From: an uncultured Ruminococcus sp. | GTDB lineage: Bacteria > Bacillota > Clostridia > Oscillospirales > Acutalibacteraceae | Direction: 5' to 3' | DNA length: 5,220 bases | NCBI GenBank assembly: GCA_902803125.1 | Contig: CADCOZ010000010.1 | Coordinates: 1-5,220 of the forward strand | Shown here: positions 1-5,219 of the stretch, one piece after another | Layout of the letters: every line of letters begins with the position of its first letter | How positions within the stretch are numbered: position 1 is the first letter of the stretch | Notes under the pieces: model-generated | The model's database searches: none | The model's input: only the letters and a program-made list of their open reading frames with translations | Told to the model about the DNA's origin: nothing | Program-made: the position numbers and the translations under genes

Positions 1-111
1 AAAAGTTTTTCGCAAGCTTTTCAAAGGCTTGCGGGCGACACGAAGTTAGTCCCTTTAGGGAGTCCAGGGGCAGAGTCCCTGGTGGGAGGTTTGGAGGGCA
101 ACGCCCTCCAA
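1..111. repeat. Compound hairpin intergenic repeat abutting the hisD 3' end
   Basis: Four consecutive inverted repeats fill this stretch. (1) GCAAGC (12-17) pairs with GCTTGC (27-32), extended by TTT/AAA around a bulged G. (2) TCCCT (50-54) pairs with AGGGA (57-61). (3) CCAGGGG (64-70) pairs with TCCCTGG (76-82), with one G-T pair. (4) TTGGAGGGC (91-99) pairs perfectly with GCCCTCCAA (103-111) around a 3-nt loop. The last hairpin ends 3 nt from the hisD stop codon. On the minus strand, the direction of his transcription, the final hairpin (12-32) is followed by GAAAAACTTTT, so a weak terminator role is possible, but there is no clean T-tract. From memory, similar strings of GGGGCAGAG/CCCTGG and TTGGAGGGC hairpins recur between genes in Clostridia genomes. 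That recollection is the only basis for calling it a dispersed repeat. The element may continue past the left edge. Confidence 0.6.
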
Positions 112-114
112 CAT

Positions 115-1410
115 TCACTGGTAGCGGACGGAGATGGCGTTGGCGTGGGCGGTGAGGCCTTCGGTGACGGCAAAACGGATGATGTCGTCTTTGTCGGTGC
201 GAAGGGCGGCATCGGTGTAGTAAATAAAGCTGGATTTTTTGACGAAACTGTCAACCGAGAGGGGTGAGAAGAAACGTGCTGTACCGCCGGTGGGCAAAAC
301 GTGGTTGGGACCTGCGAAATAGTCGCCGAGCGGCTCCGGTGAATAGTTGCCTAAGAATACCGAACCGGCATTGTCCAAACGACCGATGTACTCCAGCGGA
401 TTTTGACAGCATACCTCTAAGTGTTCGGGGGCTAAGTCGTTCGCTAACTGCACGGCTCTGTCCATTGTGTCACAAATGATGATGACCCCATAGTTTTGCA
501 GGGACTCTTCAATAATCTCTTTGCGGGACAGCGTTTGTACCTGACGCTCCAGTTCCTGCACCGTGGCATTGGCTAAGGCTTCGGAGGTCGTGACCAGAAT
601 CGCTGAGGCCATGCGGTCATGCTCCGCCTGCGACATTAAATCCGCCGCTAAATACTGCGGGTTCGCTGTGTCATCGGCTAAGACCAGAATTTCGCTGGGG
701 CCTGCGATCATGTCAATATCTACCACGCCGTACAACAGTTTTTTGGCGGTCGCTACATAGATATTGCCGGGGCCTACAATCTTGTCTACTTTCGGCACAC
801 TTTCCGTACCATACGCTAACGCCGCTATGGCCTGTGCGCCGCCCATCAGAAATACCCTGTCGACACCGGCAATTTTAGCCGCCGCCATAATCGCAGGATT
901 CGGTTGGCCGTCCTTCTGCGGGGGGGTGACCATAATCAGTTCTTTGACACCGGCTATTTTGGCGGGAATGGCGTTCATCAGCACTGATGACGGATACGCC
1001 GCTGTACCGCCCGGTACATACAAACCGACCCGTGCCAGTCCTCGAATACGCTGTCCCAAAATCACGCCGTTTTCCTTGGTGTTCAGCCAGCTTTGCTGTT
1101 TCTGCCGCTCGTGAAAGTCACGGATATTCGCCGCCGCTTTGCGGAGCGTTTCCACAAAAGCTGCATCGCAGGTATGCACGGCTTCGTCCAGTACCGTCTG
1201 CGGCACTTCAAAACATTCGGGTGCGTGTCCGTCAAACCGAATCGTATATTCCCGAACGGCGGCCTCTCCGTTGACTCTGACATTCTCGATAATCTCCTTG
1301 ACCACCGCTGTGACCTGATCGTTGGTACTGCGGTTTCTGTCCTCTACCTTTTTCAGAAAAGCCATTTCGGCGGTGCCGTCTGCCTTGATAACATTGATGA
1401 TTCCATTCAT
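115..1410 (-). CDS. hisD: Histidinol dehydrogenase HisD
   Basis: This 431-aa protein has the usual length for the family and is complete. HisD is a cytosolic, zinc-dependent, NAD-using enzyme that oxidises L-histidinol through histidinal to L-histidine, the last two steps of the pathway. Family landmarks are in order: VGLYVPGG near 128-135, the dinucleotide-fold segment VDKIVGPGNIYVATAKK at 208-224, AGPSEI at 236-241, and AGPNHVLPTGGTARF at 366-380. By motif alignment the zinc ligands are Gln261 and His264 (SQAEHD), Asp363 (GDYFAGP) and His422 (EGLTAHANAISVR). The catalytic pair is Glu329-His330 (LAPEHLEV). None is missing. The ATG overlaps the hisG stop by 4 nt (ATGA), and a GAAAGGG Shine-Dalgarno sequence (1421-1427) inside hisG lies 10 nt upstream, so translation is probably coupled to hisG. 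It is the most distal his gene visible. Confidence 0.97.
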   Translation of the reverse strand: MNGIINVIKADGTAEMAFLKKVEDRNRSTNDQVTAVVKEIIENVRVNGEAAVREYTIRFDGHAPECFEVPQTVLDEAVHTCDAAFVETLRKAAANIRDFHERQKQQSWLNTKENGVILGQRIRGLARVGLYVPGGTAAYPSSVLMNAIPAKIAGVKELIMVTPPQKDGQPNPAIMAAAKIAGVDRVFLMGGAQAIAALAYGTESVPKVDKIVGPGNIYVATAKKLLYGVVDIDMIAGPSEILVLADDTANPQYLAADLMSQAEHDRMASAILVTTSEALANATVQELERQVQTLSRKEIIEESLQNYGVIIICDTMDRAVQLANDLAPEHLEVCCQNPLEYIGRLDNAGSVFLGNYSPEPLGDYFAGPNHVLPTGGTARFFSPLSVDSFVKKSSFIYYTDAALRTDKDDIIRFAVTEGLTAHANAISVRYQ

Positions 1411-2048
1411 TTCATTTTCGCCCTTTCTTGTTCCATTCTTTCTGCCAAGGCTTCGATTTCCTGCTTCCGCAGTTTCAGACTGGCGGTATTGGCAATCAGC
1501 CGTGCGGAAATCTTTGCCACGTTATCCTCAATAATCACCAGCCCGTTTTCCTTGAGGGTGGAGCCGGTTTCGACAATATCCACAATCGCATCCGACAATC
1601 CCAACAGAGGAGCCAGTTCAACCGATCCTTCAATCTTGATAATGCGGATATCCATACCCTTGCCTTCAAAAAAGCCTCTGGTCACGTTCGGGTATTTGGT
1701 GGCAATCGTCTTTTCGTTATAGCCGGCATAGAAATCCTTGCCGGCCTTGCCCGCCAGTGCAAAACGGCATCGGCCAAAACCCAAGTCGAGAATCTCATAA
1801 AAACTTCTGCCGTTTTCCATGATGGTATCCTTGCCCACGACTCCCAAGTCGCAGACACCGTTTTCCACATACGTAATCACATCGGCGGCTTTCGCCAGCA
1901 CGACTTCAATTTCACCCTGACCAATCGGCAGAATGAGCCGTCTGCCCTTATTGCGGACGGCACTGCAATCATAACCCGCCTGTTCCAGCAGACCGATGGT
2001 ATCCTTTTCCAATCTTCCTTTTGTCAATGCGATTCTTAACGGTTTCAT
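1407..2048 (-). CDS. hisG: ATP phosphoribosyltransferase catalytic subunit HisG, short form
   Basis: HisG catalyses the first committed step of histidine synthesis, joining ATP and PRPP to give phosphoribosyl-ATP. At 213 aa it is the short form, lacking the roughly 80-residue C-terminal histidine-binding domain of long HisG. Known biology says such proteins are active only in complex with HisZ, encoded just upstream. Visible motifs are the N-terminal LRIALTKGRL (4-13), LAKAADVITYVENGVCDLGVVGKD (51-74), IATKYPNV (115-122), GSVELAPLLGLSDAIVDIVETG (141-162) and STLKENGL (163-170). The DIVETGSTLKENG stretch is the PRPP phosphate-binding loop. The start is chosen because LRIALxKGRL normally begins within a few residues of the initiator. 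The hisZ stop lies only 6 nt upstream, and the AAGGA directly abuts the ATG, so the useful Shine-Dalgarno may instead be GGGGGT within the last hisZ codons. The stop overlaps the hisD start. Confidence 0.96.
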   Translation of the reverse strand: MKPLRIALTKGRLEKDTIGLLEQAGYDCSAVRNKGRRLILPIGQGEIEVVLAKAADVITYVENGVCDLGVVGKDTIMENGRSFYEILDLGFGRCRFALAGKAGKDFYAGYNEKTIATKYPNVTRGFFEGKGMDIRIIKIEGSVELAPLLGLSDAIVDIVETGSTLKENGLVIIEDNVAKISARLIANTASLKLRKQEIEALAERMEQERAKMK

Positions 2049-2054
2049 TCCTTT

Positions 2055-3254
2055 TTATACCCCCGTATCCATTGTCCTGATTTCCGATGACACCACCGTC
2101 ACTTTCGGAATACCCCGTTCCCGTGCATAGTGCAGGGCTTCTTCTACCGTTTCCATCACACTGTTTTCGGCGGCAATATTCGCCTGTGCCAGTGTTTGTG
2201 TATAACGAATCCCTTCTATTTCATAGCCTGTTTCAGCGTGTACCAGCACGGCGGTGGTTCTCTTGGGCGGAATACTGCCCCGCTTGAGCATCACTCTGGC
2301 CAGTGCATCCACGTTAATGCCAAAGCCAATCGCCGGAGCCGGTGCTTCAAAGCTGTCCAGCAGATTATCATAGCGGCCGCCGATTAACACAGGCTCTCCC
2401 GAACCCAAAACATAACCGCTAAAAACGATACTGCTGTAGTAGTCGTTTCGCTGAACCAGTCCCAAATCAATCATCAAACGGTCACCCAGTCCAAAGCGGG
2501 ACAGGTGTCGGTAAATCTCCCGAATATAGTCCAGTGTTTGCAGGGCCTCTTGGTCATCGCACAGGGTACAGGCCTTCTCCAGCACCTCAATGCCGCCAAA
2601 CAAACGGGGCAGCTGACGAATGATATTAACATAAGGGGTCTGCTCCAGCTTATCCAATGTAGAGTTGAGGGCGGAATAGTTCTTGCTTTCAATATAGAAG
2701 CGGATTTTCTCCCGCCGTCCGGCACTGATCGGCAGACGGTTGGCCAACGCCCGGAAGAAGCCTGCATGACCAATTTCAATGCGGAAATCCGGCACACATT
2801 TGGACAAGGCTTCTACAGCGGTCGTGATGACCTCCAAATCAGCCCGCATTCCCTTGGCGCCAATCAGTTCAATGCCCGCCTGCATGACCTCGTTACTGCG
2901 GCCTGTCAGCCCTAAATTATTGCGGTAAACCCGCTGGTTATAGTAAAACCGCAAAGGCTTTTCGGCGTTTTGCAGACGTGTGGCCGCCATTCTGGCAATC
3001 GGCAGGGTGGAATCCGGCCGCATGACCATTAACCGCCCCTTGGCATCGCTCATCTTGAACATATATTCCATCGGAATGCCGGAAATCTCTTCGGCAAACA
3101 AATCATAAAATTCCAGACCCGGTGTCAGCACCTCATGAAAGCCTCTGTCGGCAAAGACACTGCTGAGCATCGCCGACACGGTTCGGTTGGCTAAACATTC
3201 TTCAAACAGCAGATCTTTCGTGCCTTCCGGCGTGATCTTTGCGTAATTTTTCAT
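2055..3254 (-). CDS. hisZ: ATP phosphoribosyltransferase regulatory subunit HisZ
   Basis: This 399-aa protein is a histidyl-tRNA-synthetase-like (class II core) subunit. It carries no aminoacylation role but activates short HisG and confers histidine feedback inhibition. Visible landmarks are the N-terminal TPEGTKDLLFEE (8-19), a class II-like MRPDSTLPIAR (78-88), a motif-2-like FYYNQRVYRNN (103-113) followed by SNEVMQAGIELIG (120-132), GGRYDNLL (292-299), and the motif-3-like APAIGFGINVD (306-316). Residues about 330-390 form a C-terminal extension that resembles a degenerate anticodon-binding-like domain. The ATG at 3252-3254 is chosen because a perfect AGGAGG lies 10 nt upstream and family homology begins at TPEGTKD. 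The same frame stays open a further 128 codons upstream, but that would span the promoter and is Cys/Phe-rich, non-family sequence. Short HisG next door and the absence of a tRNA-synthetase context favour HisZ over HisS. It is the first gene of the operon. Confidence 0.95.
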   Translation of the reverse strand: MKNYAKITPEGTKDLLFEECLANRTVSAMLSSVFADRGFHEVLTPGLEFYDLFAEEISGIPMEYMFKMSDAKGRLMVMRPDSTLPIARMAATRLQNAEKPLRFYYNQRVYRNNLGLTGRSNEVMQAGIELIGAKGMRADLEVITTAVEALSKCVPDFRIEIGHAGFFRALANRLPISAGRREKIRFYIESKNYSALNSTLDKLEQTPYVNIIRQLPRLFGGIEVLEKACTLCDDQEALQTLDYIREIYRHLSRFGLGDRLMIDLGLVQRNDYYSSIVFSGYVLGSGEPVLIGGRYDNLLDSFEAPAPAIGFGINVDALARVMLKRGSIPPKRTTAVLVHAETGYEIEGIRYTQTLAQANIAAENSVMETVEEALHYARERGIPKVTVVSSEIRTMDTGV

Positions 3255-3264
3255 CGTTCTTTTT

Positions 3265-3270
3265 CCTCCT
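3265..3270 (-). promoter_or_regulatory. hisZ ribosome binding site AGGAGG
   Basis: A perfect AGGAGG on the minus strand lies 10 nt before the ATG at 3254 and fixes the hisZ start. A small palindrome, AACCG-TG-CGGTT (3280-3291), sits 9 nt upstream of it in the leader and might form a hairpin near the ribosome binding site. Whether it has a role is not visible. Confidence 0.85.
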
Positions 3271-3296
3271 GACCATACAAACCGCACGGTTCTCTT

Positions 3297-3316
3297 TACT
3301 TTACCGTAGTAAAGTA
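3297..3316 (-). promoter_or_regulatory. Candidate histidine-operon operator (perfect inverted repeat at the transcription start)
   Basis: Read on the minus strand this is TACTTTAC-TACG-GTAAAGTA, two perfect 8-bp half-sites around a 4-nt centre. The predicted transcription start, 6-7 nt after the -10 box, falls at about 3315-3316, so the repeat occupies roughly +1 to +20. A bound dimer there would block initiation or promoter escape. In Firmicutes a TrpR-family protein (YerC/HisR) has been proposed as the his operon repressor. I infer that this is its site from position and symmetry, but I cannot confirm the motif from memory. As RNA the same repeat could form an 8-bp hairpin, but no T-tract follows, so an attenuator is less likely. 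No T-box leader is present: the leader is only about 60 nt. Confidence 0.7.
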
Positions 3317-3321
3317 TTAAC

Positions 3322-3350
3322 ATGATAGCATAGCAGTGCAGGTTTGTCAA
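3322..3350 (-). promoter_or_regulatory. hisZGD promoter (extended -10, sigma-A type)
   Basis: On the minus strand a consensus -35 TTGACA (3345-3350) is followed by a 17-nt spacer and then -10 TATCAT (3322-3327, 5 of 6 to consensus). TG lies at the extended -10 position (TGC-TATCAT). This is a strong constitutive-looking promoter and suggests that control comes from the overlapping operator just downstream. It predicts a 5' leader of about 60 nt before the hisZ ATG. Confidence 0.85.
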
Positions 3351-3885
3351 GCATTTTTTTCTGAGAACGTCTATTATGATAACCGATTTTTTCGCAAAAT
3401 GCAAATGGTTTCTTCTATGCGGCACAAAAAAACAGAAAACTTTGGCTGTTTCGGGAAATATGCATTTGTTAACCGTTATCCCTGCATTTCGGACAGAATC
3501 GGTGCTGACCCGACCGATTGTCAACCGTCCGATGAACAGCAGGTTTACGATAACCTCTATCATTTTTTTCAAATCATGGCACCGCCCAGTGACTACACGC
3601 AAAAAAAATTGTGCATAATGCCATATAGCGGCTTGCATTTTATGCTGTTTTCGTTATGGTACAGCAATTGTCAACCGCTTCTGTTTTATTTCGTTGTTGA
3701 CCATTTCTCTATTTTGGTTATTTTGAACGATGATACGCAAAACAACCACTATTGTACTATAAAAAGAAAGAAAAACACCTTCTGTGTTATGTGTATTTTG
3801 AATAACTTTTCAGCAAAAGATGTCAACGCTTTTGTTGGTTTTCATAATTTATCAAAAAAAACTTTTTTTTGTATGAATTTAGGTC

Positions 3886-3914
3886 TTGTAATTAAAACGC
3901 AGGTATGGTAATAT
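3886..3914 (+). promoter_or_regulatory. Candidate promoter upstream of the XRE regulator
   Basis: A -35-like TTGTAA (3886-3891, 5 of 6 to TTGACA) is followed by a 17-nt spacer and TAATAT (3909-3914, 4 of 6) with TGG in the extended -10 position. The A8-C-T8 tract at 3854-3870 lies just upstream, where AT-rich sequence can enhance promoters. The match is moderate and the region is AT-rich, so chance is a real possibility. If it is real, the transcript would have an untranslated leader of about 360 nt before the regulator at 4281. Confidence 0.35.
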
Positions 3915-4133
3915 GTTGATAGCGTTAGACAGTAATATTTTGGACTTTACCGCCTTATCGACGTGTAGGAATAGGAGAAAGTGCAGTAAAACGGTTATCG
4001 TATCGCCGTTATTTTTGGAGAGAATAAAAAAAAACGGAACGCATTTGCTGTTTCAGGAACTTTTCAGACACGAACCGAAGAGGGGCATGATACTTTCCTG
4101 CTTTTTCTTCCACAGATGGCACTATCACAAAAG

Positions 4134-4172
4134 TGGCCGTAGGGACGGCGTTTGCGGTATCCCCTACTGCCA
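4134..4172 (+). repeat. Imperfect inverted repeat / stem-loop
   Basis: TGGCCGTAGGG (4134-4144) pairs with CCCTACTGCCA (4162-4172), 10 of 11 positions, around a 17-nt loop. It is not followed by a T-tract, so it is not a classical terminator. It lies about 110 nt upstream of the XRE regulator and would be in its leader if transcription starts near 3920. Its function is unknown. Confidence 0.5.
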
Positions 4173-4280
4173 AAAATCTTTCCGCATCTGAGCCAAAAAA
4201 CGGACATCATAAAAGTTATTGCTCCATTTTATGGCTATGTGCGGAGGGACAGAAATTGAATGTTGAGGGGGTGCAGTATA

Positions 4281-4655
4281 ATGTTTTGGAAAAGATTCTA
4301 TAATTTATGTTTACAGCACGGCAAACGTCCCAATCCTATCGGCAAGGAAATCGGTTTATCCTCCGGTATCATCAGCAAGTGGAAAAACGGCGGTATTCCG
4401 AACGGCGAAACACTGATGAAATTGGCCAACTACTTTGACGTATCGGTCGATTATCTGCTCGGACTGAGTCCGTACGTTAAAATTAACGGTCAGCTGGTAT
4501 CAATGGAACACTCAGATATTGAACTCAAAGCAAAGATTTCCGAAAATATCGAGCTTTTGAACAATGAAGGTCTTTCTAAAGTGGCCGACTACACCAGAGA
4601 TCTGGTCGCCAGCCATTTTTACGAGTCAGCCCAAAAAACAAAAGAAGAAGTCTAA
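4281..4655 (+). CDS. XRE/Cro-CI family HTH transcriptional regulator
   Basis: This is a 124-aa cytosolic DNA-binding protein. Residues about 4-62 form a Cro/CI-type helix-turn-helix domain. GKEIGLSSGIISKWKNGGIP (21-40) contains the turn and recognition helix, and ETLMKLANYFDVSVDYLLG (43-61) is the typical end of the fold. The C-terminal part (about 79-116, IELKAKISENIELLNNEG through VADYTRDLVASHFY) is predicted helical. It resembles the short tail of many Firmicute XRE regulators of phage, integrative-element or chromosomal origin, and is probably a dimerisation region. The ATG at 4281 is chosen because GAGGGGGTG (4265-4273) lies 7 nt upstream. An in-frame ATG at 4260 has no Shine-Dalgarno sequence and would translate through that signal. 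No partner gene is adjacent on the same strand, so the target is unknown; autoregulation is common in the family. A terminator hairpin lies 144 nt downstream of the stop. Confidence 0.9.
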   Translation: MFWKRFYNLCLQHGKRPNPIGKEIGLSSGIISKWKNGGIPNGETLMKLANYFDVSVDYLLGLSPYVKINGQLVSMEHSDIELKAKISENIELLNNEGLSKVADYTRDLVASHFYESAQKTKEEV

Positions 4656-4960
4656 GAGCCTGTTCCGGATCTGTGCTATGCGGATTGGGAAGAGCATCAC
4701 TTTTTGATGCACTGAGCGACAGCATACGCCCAAAAGCCGCCCGTACTTGCTAAACAGACTCTACGGAAACACCGACGGATACCACCTTTGACGAATCCCA
4801 AAACAGCCCTGTCATCTTGACCAAGAATGACAGGGCTGTTTTTGTTGACGGCTTCGGAATGGCCGTGAGCCATTGATTCAAGGGGACGTGTATGCGGTTG
4901 GCACACCAACCAAGCCCTGTTGAAGCAGGACGGCTATCATATTTAAGGCCACACCGTTCG
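4656..4960. other. Hairpin-rich gap between convergent genes, possible dispersed repeat or remnant
   Basis: This gap between the XRE regulator and the 53-aa gene has no gene I can support. It contains inverted repeats GCATCA/TGATGC (4694-4710), the strong terminator stem at 4800-4842, and GGTTGG-CACA-CCAACC (4896-4911). Overlapping minus-strand frames are open (4697-4909 and 4750-4968) but look non-coding. The plus strand around 4742-4869 also reads without a stop through a stretch ending in NSPVILTKNDRAVFVDGFG, but it has no start codon. Several frames being open at once is typical of structured repeats or decayed insertion sequences. The resemblance to repeated intergenic DNA in gut Clostridia is an impression only. 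No terminal inverted repeats or target duplications were found. Confidence 0.4.
4800..4843 (+). terminator. Strong intrinsic terminator, possibly bidirectional
   Basis: AAAACAGCCCTGTCAT (4800-4815) pairs perfectly with ATGACAGGGCTGTTTT (4827-4842), a 16-bp stem. CTT/AAG can stack further inside the loop. On the plus strand the stem ends in five T residues (4839-4843), fitting rho-independent termination of the XRE transcript. On the minus strand the stem also ends in TTTT before GGG, so it may end transcripts from the convergent small gene at 5001-5162 as well. Confidence 0.8.
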
Positions 4961-5000
4961 GCTTTCACGTTGTCGGAAAAGCCTTGTTTCTGCTATCATG

Positions 5001-5162
5001 TCACTTCATTTCATCCAAGACTTCCGCTATTTCATCCGGTTTAACCCCAATAATCTCAAACTCAGGAAGTTCAACCAGATAGATGTTGAATTTTTCGCTC
5101 ACTTCGATAATATAACCTTCCCGACCGTCTTTTAACCTTATCTTTGTATACTCCTGCAACAT
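5001..5162 (-). CDS. Small protein of unknown function (53 aa)
   Basis: The translation begins MLQEYTKIRLKDGREGYIIE and ends VKPDEIAEVLDEMK. It is soluble and acidic at its C-terminus, with no signal peptide, membrane segment or cysteines. The alternating pattern TKIRLKDGREGYIIEV, then FNIYLVELPEFEIIGV, suggests a small SH3- or Sm-like beta barrel followed by a short helix. It recalls short uncharacterised Firmicute proteins of the DUF4926 type; I infer this from pattern only. The start is supported by AAAAAGGAG with 9 nt to the ATG. The codons look balanced and protein-like, unlike the neighbouring open frames. It is convergent with the XRE gene and follows, after 6 nt, the stop of a possible upstream gene, so it is probably the second gene of an operon entering from the right edge. 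Similar small proteins often sit beside a partner gene, which is not visible here. Confidence 0.75.
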   Translation of the reverse strand: MLQEYTKIRLKDGREGYIIEVSEKFNIYLVELPEFEIIGVKPDEIAEVLDEMK

Positions 5163-5168
5163 AACCGT

Positions 5169-5219
5169 TCACTCCTTTTTAACAGCAACACTTGTCAGAC
5201 GGGAATCTCTCTTTTCGTT
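5169..5219 (-). CDS. Possible C-terminal end of a gene running off the right edge (partial)
   Basis: One minus-strand frame is open from the window edge to a TGA at 5169-5171, giving NEKRDSRLTSVAVKKE. The stop overlaps the Shine-Dalgarno region (GGAG-TGA) of the 53-aa gene and leaves 6 nt before its ATG, a layout typical of translationally coupled genes. The other two frames in this stretch contain stops. Sixteen codons are too few to identify a product, and the frame could be open by chance. Confidence 0.35.
   Translation of the reverse strand, partial: NEKRDSRLTSVAVKKE

Larger units (their letters stand above)
3355..4259. other. AT-rich intergenic stretch without a supportable gene
   Basis: About 900 bases lie between the his promoter and the XRE regulator, clearly richer in A and T than the his genes and containing poly-A and poly-T runs. 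Two plus-strand frames stay open here (about 3336-3911 and 3913-4191). Both give Cys-, His- and Phe-rich translations with no recognisable domain. The first has no Shine-Dalgarno sequence and starts inside the his promoter; the second has only a weak AGG. I treat both as non-coding. Visible structure includes an 11-nt repeat ATTGTCAACCG at 3517-3527 and 3667-3677, an A8-C-T8 tract at 3854-3870, a candidate promoter at 3886-3914 and a hairpin at 4134-4172. It may be decayed gene sequence, or a long leader or regulatory region for the regulator. Confidence 0.6.

Noticed and set aside
1428..2039. Plus-strand 203-codon frame opposite hisG
   Set aside because: It is a shadow of the hisG codon pattern, with no start signals and no domain. 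The same applies to the plus-strand frames opposite hisD and hisZ.
3255..3316. T-box or leader-peptide attenuator for the his operon
   Set aside because: The leader is about 60 nt, with no T-box consensus, no run of His codons and no terminator hairpin with a T-tract.
3255..3638. N-terminal extension of hisZ by 128 codons
   Set aside because: It would cover the promoter, operator and AGGAGG site, and family homology starts only at the ATG at 3254.
3336..3911. Long plus-strand open frame (191 codons from a GTG) in the AT-rich gap
   Set aside because: It has no Shine-Dalgarno sequence, starts inside the his promoter, is rich in Cys, His and Phe, and shows no recognisable domain. Chance openness is more likely than a gene, though it is long for AT-rich DNA.
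3944..3952. ACTTTACCG matching one half of the his operator, downstream of the candidate promoter at 3886
   Set aside because: Only a single half-site is present with no matching second arm. A 9-base match in AT-rich DNA is weak.
4260..4280. Earlier in-frame ATG for the XRE regulator
   Set aside because: It has no ribosome binding site of its own, and translation from it would run through the strong GAGGGGGTG site that serves the ATG at 4281.
4697..4968. Two overlapping minus-strand frames of about 70 codons
   Set aside because: They overlap each other and the terminator stem, have no Shine-Dalgarno sequence, and their composition is not protein-like. They probably reflect repeat or structured DNA.
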